From: an uncultured Cohaesibacter sp.
Lineage (GTDB): Bacteria; Pseudomonadota; Alphaproteobacteria; Rhizobiales; Cohaesibacteraceae
Assembly: GCF_963678225.1 (NCBI RefSeq)
Contig: NZ_OY782764.1
Coordinates: forward strand, 464,001-528,000
Direction: 5' to 3'
DNA: 64,000 bases
This document shows, piece after piece, positions 37,375-46,600 of the stretch. A model generated the notes under the pieces. That model was not told the origin of the DNA. It did no database searches and saw only the letters and a list, made by a program, of their open reading frames with translations. Within the stretch, counting starts at the first letter, position 1. Each line of letters opens with the position of its first letter. Position numbers and translations under genes: made by a program.

Positions 37375-38340
37375 TTACATCCAGCCTTTTTCTTTGTAAT
37401 ATTTCACAGCACCCGGATGCAGAGGAGCAGACAGACCGTCCTTGATCATTTCTTCCGGTTTCAGGTGAGCAAATGCAGGATGCAGTTTTTTAAAGGCATC
37501 GAAGTTTTCGAAGACGGATTTCACAAGCGTGTAAACAGCGTCATCGGAAACAGTAGCGGAGGTCACCAGAGTTGCACCAACACCGAAGGTTTTCACATCT
37601 TCATCATTTCCGCGATACATGCCACCGGGAATGGTGGCGGAGCGGTAGTAGGCATTGTCAGAGATCAGTTTTTCAACTGCAGGGCCGTCAACCGTTACCA
37701 GAACGGAATCACAAGCCGTGGTGGCTTCCTGAATGGAACCGGATGGGTGACCAACGGTGTAAACCATAGCGTCGATCTGGTTGTCACACAGAGCAGCAGA
37801 CTGTTCGGCAGCCTTCAGCTCGGTAGCCAGAGCGAAGTCGTCGGTGGTCCAGCCAAGGGCTTCCATCAGAACTTCCATGGTGCCACGCTGGCCAGAACCC
37901 GGGTTACCGATATTGACGCGCTTGCCTTTAAGGTCGGCGAAGTTTTTCACGCCGGCATCAGCACGGGCAACCACGGTGAATGGTTCCGGATGGATGGAGA
38001 ACACGGCGCGCAGATCTTCAAAAGCGCCTTTGTCTTCAAATTTGGAGGTACCATGATAAGCGTGATACTGCCAATCAGACTGGGCAACACCGAACTGCAG
38101 TTCCCCGTCGCGAATCGTGTTGATGTTGTAAACGGAACCACCGGTTGATTCGACAGAGCAGCGAATCCCATGGTCTTTGCGGCCTTTATTGACCAGACGG
38201 CATATAGCGCCACCCGTTGGATAATATACGCCGGTTACACCGCCGGTACCGATGGAAATAAAGCTCTCGGCAAACGCCGCTTGAGAAAAGCTCAAGCCAG
38301 CTGCGACTGCAGCTGCAGTGATTGTCAATTTTTTCAACAT
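37375..38340 (-). CDS. TAXI-family TRAP solute-binding protein
   Basis: A 321-residue periplasmic protein. Signal peptide 1-24 ends AAFA, with the mature protein beginning [20 protein letters not shown], the signature of the TAXI (TRAP-associated extracytoplasmic immunogenic) family. Later motifs include [14 protein letters not shown] and [23 protein letters not shown] ligands are largely unknown, glutamate being one known case. It heads the transporter unit on the minus strand. The genes divergent and upstream of it encode a transaminase and a BKACE enzyme, pointing to an amino acid as ligand. Confidence 0.93.
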   Translation of the reverse strand: MLKKLTITAAAVAAGLSFSQAAFAESFISIGTGGVTGVYYPTGGAICRLVNKGRKDHGIRCSVESTGGSVYNINTIRDGELQFGVAQSDWQYHAYHGTSKFEDKGAFEDLRAVFSIHPEPFTVVARADAGVKNFADLKGKRVNIGNPGSGQRGTMEVLMEALGWTTDDFALATELKAAEQSAALCDNQIDAMVYTVGHPSGSIQEATTACDSVLVTVDGPAVEKLISDNAYYRSATIPGGMYRGNDEDVKTFGVGATLVTSATVSDDAVYTLVKSVFENFDAFKKLHPAFAHLKPEEMIKDGLSAPLHPGAVKYYKEKGWM

Positions 38341-38382
38341 AAAGTTCTCCCTGAGTTGATCGAAAGGTTAATCCAAGTCTAT

Positions 38383-39243
38383 TCAATCCCAAAACTCACC
38401 ATATCGGTGATTCCGGGTTTCAACTTCTTCAATTCTGGCGCGAGCACTATCCCCTGCCCTAGCAACCAGCATTCCGATAAGAGTTTCAATTAGCACAAGC
38501 GTGGCTGCATAAGAAGAGAAGAATTGTGGACTCTCTGTCGGCACGATAAAATTTGCAGATGCATGTGAAAGAGCCGGGCAGGAAATATCATCCGTAATAA
38601 CAAGTACATAGGCACCCGCATCGGCGGCCATCTCGGCAGCAACAATCGCGCGTCGGGCATAGGGAGCCTTGGTCAGGATAATGACGGCGTCCTTCTCGTT
38701 AAGCCCCACCATGGCCGAGCTCAAAGATGCCCCCATCCGTCCGGCAACCTTCCAGTTATCGGCAAAATAGCGCGCAAGATATCCCAGATACTCCATAAAA
38801 CCTGTAGAACTGAAGGCCCCAAACAAGAGCACCTGACGGGCATCATTCAGACGATCCGCCACAGCGACCAGCTGTTCCTGATTGATATCCCGTTCCAATT
38901 TACCAAGATTTTCAAGGCTGGCAGACACCTGCCGTTCGAAAAAGGAACGAGTGCTGTTGCCGGCTCCATCTTCGACAAGCAAGCTCGCGCGTTCAGAAAA
39001 TGACATGGCCTGACGTCCGATGCGCTGGCGGCACATGTCTCTCATTTCTTCATAATTGGAAAATCCCAGCGCCTGAGAAAGCCGTGTAAAAGTGGACGGT
39101 GCCAAACCCGCCATACCGGACACCGAGCGTAACGAGTGAGTCGCAATTTCGACTTCATGGTCGACCACAAAGTCTGCGGCCTGTTTCAACCGCCCGCTCA
39201 GTTGGCCATAGTGACCAGAAATCCTGTCCTGAATCGACTGCAT
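38383..39243 (-). CDS. MurR/RpiR-family transcriptional regulator
   Basis: A 286-residue regulator with an N-terminal HTH_6 domain (about 1-75, with VSGMAGLAPSTFTRLSQALG) and a C-terminal SIS domain (about 120-260, with VLLFGAFSSTGFMEYLGYLA and VIILTKAPYARRAIVAAEMA). SIS domains of this family bind phosphosugars or other small effectors. It lies between the TRAP genes and the divergent aminotransferase gene, so it likely controls both. A short inverted repeat at 39321-39334 in the intergenic region is a candidate operator. Confidence 0.9.
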   Translation of the reverse strand: MQSIQDRISGHYGQLSGRLKQAADFVVDHEVEIATHSLRSVSGMAGLAPSTFTRLSQALGFSNYEEMRDMCRQRIGRQAMSFSERASLLVEDGAGNSTRSFFERQVSASLENLGKLERDINQEQLVAVADRLNDARQVLLFGAFSSTGFMEYLGYLARYFADNWKVAGRMGASLSSAMVGLNEKDAVIILTKAPYARRAIVAAEMAADAGAYVLVITDDISCPALSHASANFIVPTESPQFFSSYAATLVLIETLIGMLVARAGDSARARIEEVETRNHRYGEFWD

Positions 39244-39320
39244 ATCCGTAATAGTTATTCCACCCTAGGTCTCATGACGCATCAGTAAAATTTCAATTGT
39301 TTTAACGAAAGTCAATAGTT

Positions 39321-39334
39321 GAAACAAATGTTTC
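39321..39334. promoter_or_regulatory. GAAAC-N4-GTTTC inverted repeat, candidate RpiR operator
   Basis: GAAAC (39321-39325), AAAT, GTTTC (39330-39334), in the 196-base gap between rpiR and the aminotransferase gene. The same A/T-rich stretch carries a further TTGTTTTAACGAAA motif at about 39297-39310. Confidence 0.45.
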
Positions 39335-39439
39335 TATGCTATATAACCCACCCCTTGGGTCAAACGGTCCAACACCCCCGCGCGACCCGCTAGAACCATT
39401 GCTGCGGAGGCCATCTCCGCCCTATCAGCAGGCACTGCC

Positions 39440-40762
39440 ATGTCCCACATATTCCCTCGCCATACCAAATCCAATCTTCCCACTGTAGACCACGGAAAAG
39501 GCGTTTATCTCTTTGACACCGAAGGGAAATGCTATCTGGACGGGTCCGGAGGAGCGGCAGTCTCCTGTCTGGGTCATGGCGATCAAGATGTTATCGACGC
39601 GATCAAACAACAGCTTGACGCCGTCCCCTTCGCGCACACCAGTTTTTTCACCTCCAAGCCTGCCGAAGCGCTCGCCGACAAGCTGATCGCGCATGCCCCT
39701 GAAGGGCTTGACCGGGTCTATTTTGTTTCAGGCGGCTCAGAAGCCGTAGAATCGGCGATCAAGCTCGCACGCCAGTATTTTCTTGAAATCGACCAGCCGC
39801 AGCGTCGCCATATCATCGCCCGCCGCCAGAGCTATCATGGCAACACTCTTGGTGCGCTCGCAACGGGCGGCAACCTGTGGCGTCGCGAACCTTTTGCGCC
39901 TTTGATGATCGAGACGAGCCATATCTCCCCCTGCTATGAATACCGTGACCGCAAGGAAGACGAGAGTGCCTTTGACTATGGCCAGCGCGTCGCCAATGAG
40001 CTGGAAGATGAAATCCTGCGCGTCGGGGCCGAAAAGGTCATGGCCTTCTTTGCAGAACCGGTTGTCGGCGCAACGGCCGGGGCATTACCGCCGGTTGAAG
40101 GCTATTTCAAACGCATTCGTGAGATTTGTGACAAATATGGCATCCTCCTGGTGCTGGACGAAGTCATGTGCGGCATGGGCCGTACCGGCACGCTCTTTGC
40201 CTGTGAACAGGACGGCATCGCACCGGACATCCTGACCACAGCCAAGGGCTTGGGCGCAGGCTATCAGCCCATCGGCGCCATGATCTGCACCGACACGATC
40301 TACAAGGCGATTGAGGATGGCACAGGCTTCTTCCAGCATGGCCACACCTATATCGGCCACCCCACGGCAGCGGCAGGAGCACTGGCGGTTTTGACCAAGC
40401 TGACCGATGGCGGTCTTGTAAAGCGCGCTGCGGAAACCGGCACCAAACTGCGCGCAGCCCTCGATGATGCCTTTGCTACCCATCCCTATGTGGGCGACAT
40501 TCGAGGCCGCGGCATGTTCCTTGGCATCGAGTTCGTTGAAGACAAAGAGAGCAAGAAGCCTTTTGATCCGGCCCTTGCAACCGCCAAACACCTCAAGAAA
40601 GCAGCCTTTGAAGCAGGCCTTATCTGCTACCCGATGAGCGGAACGATCGATGGCAAATTCGGCGATCACATTCTGCTGGCGCCTCCCTTCATCTATGAAG
40701 ACGCGCATATCGAAGAATTGGTCGGCAAATTGAAGATTGCCATGGACAAGGTGCTGCCATGA
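39440..40762 (+). CDS. Class III PLP-dependent aminotransferase
   Basis: A 440-residue fold-type I transaminase. FVSGGSEAVESAIKLARQYF binds the phosphate of PLP, RRQSYHGNTLGALATGG holds the ring-stacking aromatic residue, LVLDEVMCGMGRTGTLFA holds the Asp that contacts the pyridine nitrogen, and the Schiff-base lysine is in LTTAKGLGAGYQPIGAMI. Members act on omega- or beta-amino groups as well as on diamines. The stop overlaps the start of the BKACE gene by four bases, so the two are translated together; this suggests its product is a beta-keto acid passed to that enzyme. The exact substrate is unknown. Confidence 0.9.
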   Translation: MSHIFPRHTKSNLPTVDHGKGVYLFDTEGKCYLDGSGGAAVSCLGHGDQDVIDAIKQQLDAVPFAHTSFFTSKPAEALADKLIAHAPEGLDRVYFVSGGSEAVESAIKLARQYFLEIDQPQRRHIIARRQSYHGNTLGALATGGNLWRREPFAPLMIETSHISPCYEYRDRKEDESAFDYGQRVANELEDEILRVGAEKVMAFFAEPVVGATAGALPPVEGYFKRIREICDKYGILLVLDEVMCGMGRTGTLFACEQDGIAPDILTTAKGLGAGYQPIGAMICTDTIYKAIEDGTGFFQHGHTYIGHPTAAAGALAVLTKLTDGGLVKRAAETGTKLRAALDDAFATHPYVGDIRGRGMFLGIEFVEDKESKKPFDPALATAKHLKKAAFEAGLICYPMSGTIDGKFGDHILLAPPFIYEDAHIEELVGKLKIAMDKVLP

Positions 40763-41562
40763 CCTTGACTGCAGACCAATCTCCCCTGCCAGCGATCATG
40801 ATCGCGCCCAACGGGGCACGCAAGGGCAAGGCGGATCATCCCGCCCTGCCTGTTACCATTGCCGAGACTGTCGCAACGGCTCTTGCCTGCCAAGAAGCAG
40901 GAGCCGACGGCATCCATGCCCATGTGCGTGATGCCGAGGGCAAGCATATTCTTGATGCCGGTCTTTACAGCGAATTGCTCGATGAACTGACAAGACAGAC
41001 CCCGAACCTCTATGCCCAGATCACGACCGAAGCCGTCGGTCAATATGGCCCCGCCGAACAGAGAGCCATTGTCGAAGCGGTGGAGCCAACCGCGGTATCC
41101 ATTTCGGTCAAGGAAATGCTGAGCGATGGCGAAACCGCGGACGTCAAACGCTTCTATCACGCGCAGGCAGAAAAGGGCGTCGCCATCCAGCACATCCTCT
41201 ATGATCAGCAACAAGTCCTTTTCCTGCTCGACCTCTGCCGTCGTGATATCATTCCCATCCATAACCTCCAATTGCTCTTCGTTTTGGGGCGTTACACCGA
41301 TGGGCAGGTTTCATCCCCCGATGATCTGCGGCCATTCATCAAGGCCAAACAAAGCCTTGAAGAGGAACTGCAATTGAAGACAGACTGGGCCTGCTGTGCC
41401 TTCGGATCACAAGAGACCGACTGTCTTCTCAAGGCGGAAAGCTTGGGAGGGAAGGTTCGGATCGGTTTTGAAAACAACATGACCAACAAGGATGGCACCC
41501 TCGCAAGGGACAATGCCGAGCGCGTGGCCGACCTCATCAAGGCCCGACCGACAGCACGTTAA
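40759..41562 (+). CDS. BKACE-family beta-keto acid cleavage enzyme
   Basis: A 267-residue TIM-barrel enzyme of the family founded by 3-keto-5-aminohexanoate cleavage enzyme (Kce). Family members condense a beta-keto acid with acetyl-CoA, releasing acetoacetate and a new acyl-CoA. The zinc-binding HAHVRD motif and the C-terminal RIGFENNM (metal-binding Glu and the catalytic-site Arg) are present. Two positions differ from Kce as I recall it: GAR where Kce has GAE, whose Glu holds the substrate amine, and ENN where Kce has EDN. This places it in a subfamily with a different substrate. Co-translated with the aminotransferase. Confidence 0.88.
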   Translation: MTLTADQSPLPAIMIAPNGARKGKADHPALPVTIAETVATALACQEAGADGIHAHVRDAEGKHILDAGLYSELLDELTRQTPNLYAQITTEAVGQYGPAEQRAIVEAVEPTAVSISVKEMLSDGETADVKRFYHAQAEKGVAIQHILYDQQQVLFLLDLCRRDIIPIHNLQLLFVLGRYTDGQVSSPDDLRPFIKAKQSLEEELQLKTDWACCAFGSQETDCLLKAESLGGKVRIGFENNMTNKDGTLARDNAERVADLIKARPTAR

Positions 41563-41676
41563 CGCTCTGCTTACCATAGCCAAAGAAAGAAAGAGGCCGC
41601 CCGCGCAACGGGCATTATTGCTCAACTTTTCACTTCTATAGTCCGCTTGAAGATATTGTAAAAACTCGGACTTATA

Positions 41677-44478
41677 ATGAAGCGGGCACCTCTTTATCGC
41701 ATATTGACGCTTCTGGTCGTTCTTGTTTGCTGCGTACTGGCAAACAGGGAAGGCTGGTTCGACCATATTGATCATGTACTCACGGAGCATCGCATGGCCA
41801 CACGAGCCATGCCGGCTTCCGGCGAAATTGTCCTTCTTGAAATCGATAACAAGAGCCTCTCGGCCATTGGCGTTTGGCCATGGAAGCGCTCGATCTATGC
41901 CGATATCCTTGATAAGGCCTTCAAGGCCGGAGCACAGGAGCTGGCCTTCGATATCGACTTTTCATCCAGTTCAACTCCCGGAGAAGATCAAGCTTTTGCC
42001 GCAGCGCTCGCACAGGCGGAAGGGCCGGTAACCCTTGCCGTTTTCCAGCAATTTGCCACCTCAAGCATGGAGGCAGAAGAACAACGCTTCAACCGCCCCA
42101 TCGACTCACTGGCCACTCAGGCCTGGCTGGCCACGGTCAATGTGATCGCCGATCCAGATGGTTATGTGCGGTCCTTTCCTTTGGCGCAAACCATTGGTGG
42201 CGAGCTGTTCCCCTCCCTTACCAGCACCCTGAGTGGATATCAGGAGATTGTGGAACAACAGCAGATCATCAATTTCAATATCGATCCGGACACGATCCCC
42301 ACCTATTCGGTCATAGATCTGTTGGAAGGCACACTGCCGGAAAGGGCGCTTGAAAACCGTAAAGTTCTGATTGGCGCTGGCGCAGCAGAATTGCGCGACA
42401 CAATGGCGGTGCCCGTCTTTGGCGTTCTCAGTGGGCCGCAACTGCAGGTCATTGCCGCAGAAAATCTGCTACAGGGCACCAATGTTCATCAGGCTCCGGA
42501 GCGCTGGACCTATGGCCTGATGCTGCTGTTACTAGTGCCCATGGGGTTGATCCTCCTTCTGAGGAAGTTCAACAGCTACGGCCGACTGGCAGGCTTATTC
42601 GCACTGGCCACTGGCGTGGAGTATCTGGGCTACACCCTTTATGCTGATCATCATCTGCTGCTGGATACAGCCATGGTTCAAGCGACCATTCTATTGACAG
42701 GCGTGGCCCTGACGCTGACCGAAGTAGGCTTCAAGTCCGTGCTGCTCAATCTGTCTCACAAGCATGGCCAGAGCATATCCGATCTGCTGGATACCATTGT
42801 CACCGACAGCCTGACAGGCATTGTAATTGTTGATTCCGAACGCCGCATCCTCAGTGTGAGTCAACAGGCGCAGCAAACATTTGCGCGTCTCGGATATGAC
42901 GCCCACAAAGGTGCTCTTATGGAGCAATCCATACCATCGGAGTTTGGCTGCAAGATCAGGGAATGCCTTGAGAAGGTCCACTGGCACCATAACGGGTCGA
43001 ATACGCACCTGCTTGAAATTGAACGCAGGGGCGGAAGACGCATTTACGAATATTCCATAACGCCGTCCTCCATAGCCCCCGACGGCGATGCCCAACAAGA
43101 AGAAAACAAGGTCGTAACCCTTCTGTTTCACGATATCACGGATGTCTATCTGGAACAGAAGCGCCTCGCCTTTATCGCAGATCATGACCCCATCACAAAT
43201 CTGTTCAACATGCAGGGCTTTTGCAATCAGATCGAAGAGGCCTCTTCTTCCGACGCCACTCTAGACACCACAATCATTCTGGCCTGTCAGGGAAGACGCA
43301 TCGAAAAGGTCAACCAGATGCTGGGTCCGGACTATGTCGACAGCCTCTTACGGCAGATCGGCCAGTCCTTCATCGCCCTGCAGCAATTCGATTGCATAGG
43401 CTGTTGCACCAACCGCAAAACCTTCCTACTTGCCAAGAGGAATGCAAGCCCATCCGATATGCATGCATTGGCAGAGAAGGTTCAGGCATGTTTGGATGCT
43501 CCGTTCGATGTGCGCGGGCACAGCATCATGGTTGGCTCGCAAATCGGAGGAGCCAAATTTGATGGCGCGACCATGAAAAACGCAGCCGATTTGACCAATG
43601 CAGCCATCACTGCCCTTGATCATGCTCAGGAAACAGGGGAGGACTGCGCGGTCTATTCTACCAGTCTCGCCGCCGACGTTCAGCGCAAACGGTTTCTGGA
43701 GAACGAAATACCGGGTGCTTTCGAGCGCGAGGAATTCGAGCTTTACTATCAGCCGCAGGTCGACCTGAAAACAGAAGAACCCGTGGGCTGCGAAGCGCTG
43801 GTTCGCTGGAACCACAAGGAACTGGGCCTCATTCGCCCCGACCATTTCATTCCCATTCTGGAAGAAACAGGCAAGATAGTGGAACTGGGACACTGGCTCC
43901 TCAAAACCGCTTGTTCTCAGGCGATGACTTGGCCAAAGCCGGTGCCGGTCGCAGTCAATATTTCAGCGGTGCAGTTCCAGCGCTCCAACATTCTCGAAGA
44001 GATTGAAGAGGCGCTAGCGCTTTCCGGGCTGCCGCGCGACCGCCTGCATATCGAGATCACGGAGTCCCTTTTCATTGCAGATCCCGAAGCCGTTCTTGAG
44101 CAGCTCACAGCCATCAGAAACAGAGGCGTCAAGATCGCGCTAGATGATTTCGGCACAGGCTACTCATCCCTGAGCTATATTCATCGGTTCCCTCTGGACA
44201 AGATCAAGATAGACCGCGCCTTCGTCAAGGACCTGCCCTACTCTGCGGATTCCATGGCCGTCATCAATGCGGTCACAGCGCTCGCCCATGGCTTTGACAT
44301 GAAGATCGTTGCTGAAGGCATGGAAAACCAACAACAGGCCGATGTCTTGCGTGTTGCTGGCTGCCATCAGGGGCAAGGCTTCCTTTTTGGCAAACCAATG
44401 ACAAGCGATCAATTTGCATCCTATCTTTCACCCAGCGCAACGCTCAGCGCGGAGGAGAAACGACGCCAAATCGGTTAA
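41677..44478 (+). CDS. CHASE2-PAS-GGDEF-EAL c-di-GMP phosphodiesterase
   Basis: A 933-residue membrane protein. A first helix (about 7-24) leads into a periplasmic CHASE2 sensor (about 30-275, with IVLLEIDNKSLSAIGVWPWK), followed by three helices (about 283-360), a PAS-like domain and a GGDEF domain whose signature region reads CCTNRKTFLLA, so the cyclase is dead. The EAL domain is intact: CEALVRWNHKELGLIRPDHF, VNISAVQF, IEITES, IALDDFGTGYSSLSY, IKIDRAFV and EGMEN. It should hydrolyse c-di-GMP in response to an unknown periplasmic signal. It is 114 bases after the BKACE gene with no visible shared function. Confidence 0.9.
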   Translation: MKRAPLYRILTLLVVLVCCVLANREGWFDHIDHVLTEHRMATRAMPASGEIVLLEIDNKSLSAIGVWPWKRSIYADILDKAFKAGAQELAFDIDFSSSSTPGEDQAFAAALAQAEGPVTLAVFQQFATSSMEAEEQRFNRPIDSLATQAWLATVNVIADPDGYVRSFPLAQTIGGELFPSLTSTLSGYQEIVEQQQIINFNIDPDTIPTYSVIDLLEGTLPERALENRKVLIGAGAAELRDTMAVPVFGVLSGPQLQVIAAENLLQGTNVHQAPERWTYGLMLLLLVPMGLILLLRKFNSYGRLAGLFALATGVEYLGYTLYADHHLLLDTAMVQATILLTGVALTLTEVGFKSVLLNLSHKHGQSISDLLDTIVTDSLTGIVIVDSERRILSVSQQAQQTFARLGYDAHKGALMEQSIPSEFGCKIRECLEKVHWHHNGSNTHLLEIERRGGRRIYEYSITPSSIAPDGDAQQEENKVVTLLFHDITDVYLEQKRLAFIADHDPITNLFNMQGFCNQIEEASSSDATLDTTIILACQGRRIEKVNQMLGPDYVDSLLRQIGQSFIALQQFDCIGCCTNRKTFLLAKRNASPSDMHALAEKVQACLDAPFDVRGHSIMVGSQIGGAKFDGATMKNAADLTNAAITALDHAQETGEDCAVYSTSLAADVQRKRFLENEIPGAFEREEFELYYQPQVDLKTEEPVGCEALVRWNHKELGLIRPDHFIPILEETGKIVELGHWLLKTACSQAMTWPKPVPVAVNISAVQFQRSNILEEIEEALALSGLPRDRLHIEITESLFIADPEAVLEQLTAIRNRGVKIALDDFGTGYSSLSYIHRFPLDKIKIDRAFVKDLPYSADSMAVINAVTALAHGFDMKIVAEGMENQQQADVLRVAGCHQGQGFLFGKPMTSDQFASYLSPSATLSAEEKRRQIG

Positions 44479-44747
44479 GCAAGCAATCGGATGCGCGCAT
44501 AAAAATTTAAGCAAGTAAATGCCTGTTATACCCCCCAATTTACCCCGCAAAACAAGAGAACTTGGCAATCTTGACGAGGTAAAAAACCGGTAAAAGCAAT
44601 ATAGCTTGTGGATTCTTAGTAGTATCGCGGTATCCAAACAGCTGAAGAATGTGATCTGCTTACTGAGTCGCGGCGTCGCCAAGACAATTTGCGGGTTTTC
44701 AACCAGCATCACAGCCTCAACTATAAAAACAAATATGGTGACATTGA

Positions 44748-45086
44748 ATGTCCACACGCATTTTCAGTGAGGATATCGACGAGACTTCCTTGGAAAAAAT
44801 GGCGAGCGTTGCATCGCAAGCCTCCAGTTTCCTCAAGGCAATCGGACATGACGGCCGACTGATGATTCTTTGCCATCTAGCAACAGGCGAAAAATCGGTT
44901 ACTGAATTGGAAGATTTATTGTCAGCTCGTCAGGCTGCTGTTTCCCAGCAGCTCTCTCGACTGCGCCTTGAAGGCTTAATTGAATCACGAAGAGAAGGTA
45001 AATCGATTTACTATCACCTCACCGACAATCGGGCAAAACGGGTCATGGACCTCGTTTACGACTTATTTTGTGGCAGCACCAAATAG
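44748..45086 (+). CDS. ArsR-family regulator with SqrR/BigR-type cysteine pair
   Basis: A 112-residue winged-helix repressor with SVTELEDLLSARQAAVSQQL as recognition region and EGLIESRREGKSIYYHL as wing. There are exactly two cysteines, Cys42 (LMILCHLA) and Cys108 (YDLFCGS). These are the positions used by BigR and equivalent to Cys41/Cys107 of SqrR, which form a tetrasulfide bridge on exposure to persulfide. No metal-binding CxC motif is present. No sulfide-oxidation gene lies next to it, so the target is elsewhere or the role has shifted. A terminator follows. The 269-base gap before it (44479-44747) shows no gene. Confidence 0.87.
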   Translation: MSTRIFSEDIDETSLEKMASVASQASSFLKAIGHDGRLMILCHLATGEKSVTELEDLLSARQAAVSQQLSRLRLEGLIESRREGKSIYYHLTDNRAKRVMDLVYDLFCGSTK

Positions 45087-45114
45087 AGCCGCCACGATAG
45101 CAATCCGGAGGATT

Positions 45115-45142
45115 AAAAAAAGGCCGCTCTCGCGGCCTTTTC
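45115..45142. terminator. Bidirectional terminator between arsR-like and iolG-like genes
   Basis: AAAAGGCCGC (45118-45127), loop TCTC, GCGGCCTTTT (45132-45141). The flanking genes converge. Confidence 0.9.
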
Positions 45143-45172
45143 CTGTTTATTGAAGCTTCTCGTGCCCGGATC

Positions 45173-46165
45173 CTATTCGCCGATCTTGATCATGCGGCCT
45201 TTTCTGTAGGATTCCCAAGCAGCCTCTGCCAGTTCGATGGCTTTCAGACCATCGATATGGTCTGGGTGCTTTTCGTCCTGACCGGAAATCACACGACAGA
45301 AGGTTTGCAACTCAGCCTTATAGGAAACGGCATAACGTTCCTGGAAATAGTCCAGCAACGGATCGCTGCGATAGCCTGTGGAGTTGGCCAGCGTCACCGA
45401 CGTACCACGCAGGTTGTTCGCCCGAACCATACCTTTGGAGCCATGCACTTCGACACGCTGATCATAACCATAGCTGGAACGGCGGCTGTTGGTAATCACG
45501 GCAACGCGTCCCTTGGCGGACTTCAGCGTTGCGGTCGCGGTATCCAGATCGCCGATCTTGCCGATTGCCGGATCGGTCAGCACGGACCCGGTGGCATAGA
45601 CTTCAACGATTTCATCATCAAGAACATAACGAGCCATGTCGAAGTCATGAATCATCATGTCGACGAAAATGCCGCCGGATGATTTCAGATAATCCATGGA
45701 TGGAGCGGACGGATCACGCGAGGTGATCTGAACGAGTTCGACTTCCCCGACTTCGCCATTTTCGATGTTGCGCTTGACCGCATTGAAGTTGGTATCGAAA
45801 CGGTGGTTGAAGCCAACCATCATCTTCACACCGGCCTTCTCGACAGCGGCCACGCATTCACGTACCTTGTCCATGTTGAGATCAATCGGCTTTTCGCAGA
45901 AAATATGCTTGCCCCCATTGGCCGCTTCCAGAATCTGCTCTGCGTGCTGCATTGCAGGCGAGGCAATGATCACAGCATCGATATCGGGGTCGTCCACGAT
46001 CTCCAAAAGCGACGCACGAGCTGCGCCGGTCATGGCTTGAACATATGCGGCGGCCTCATCGGCCGGATCATGAATCGCGACAATTTCAACATTGTCGAGC
46101 GCATTGACTGATCTGGCGTGAATTTGGCCAATACGGCCAGCTCCCAAAAGACCGATACGGATCAT
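45173..46165 (-). CDS. iolG: Inositol 2-dehydrogenase-like Gfo/Idh/MocA oxidoreductase
   Basis: A 330-residue NAD-dependent dehydrogenase. The Rossmann motif is IGLLGAGRIGQIHARSV; the catalytic Lys lies in HIFCEKPIDLNMD; VGFNHRFDTNFNAV and GGIFVDMMIHDFDMARYVL contain the Asp and His of the IolG active site. IolG oxidises myo-inositol to 2-keto-myo-inositol. The overall sequence is of the IolG type, but no other iol gene is near, so a related sugar or cyclitol substrate is possible. The ATG at 46165 gives the standard MIRIGLLGAGRIG start. Confidence 0.85.
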   Translation of the reverse strand: MIRIGLLGAGRIGQIHARSVNALDNVEIVAIHDPADEAAAYVQAMTGAARASLLEIVDDPDIDAVIIASPAMQHAEQILEAANGGKHIFCEKPIDLNMDKVRECVAAVEKAGVKMMVGFNHRFDTNFNAVKRNIENGEVGEVELVQITSRDPSAPSMDYLKSSGGIFVDMMIHDFDMARYVLDDEIVEVYATGSVLTDPAIGKIGDLDTATATLKSAKGRVAVITNSRRSSYGYDQRVEVHGSKGMVRANNLRGTSVTLANSTGYRSDPLLDYFQERYAVSYKAELQTFCRVISGQDEKHPDHIDGLKAIELAEAAWESYRKGRMIKIGE

Positions 46166-46600
46166 ATAAATTTCTCCAAGTTGCGTTTCTGCACGGGTAT
46201 TAGCGACGCAGGAACGCGCAGATATGACAATTCCGTCATAACGCGCCGGTTCCGACGTATGTCCACCGATTAATTCAGACTAGCACACAGGCGTAAGTGA
46301 GTTAGACCTTGGTATGGCCCAAATGCCACATTCCAGGGCGGAAAGTCAAATAGATGGTCAATGCTAATGGTCACTTCCGGCGGTCTTTTAGCATATAGTC
46401 GTTTTCACGAATAGCGACACCGGGATGATAGAAGCTATGCAGCGTAGTCATATCTCACCTGATCGGATATGATCTTCAGAAACATCTGATCGAGCGCACG
46501 CAATGGGGCTTGAAACTTTTCAATAAAAAAGCACCCGGAAAATCCGGGTGCAGTATCTGTCTTGCCAACCTGCGAAAGGCAGGCGTTGGACTATCCGCGC
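46166..46600. other. Gap between iolG-like gene and icd
   Basis: No gene. It contains the icd terminator at 46524-46551 and, nearer 46166, the promoter region of the iolG-like gene on the minus strand. Nothing else recognised. Confidence 0.5.
46524..46551 (-). terminator. Rho-independent terminator of icd
   Basis: GCACCCGGA (46531-46539) and TCCGGGTGC (46543-46551) around AAA; on the minus strand a run of six T follows. It lies about 50 bases after the icd stop. Confidence 0.9.
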
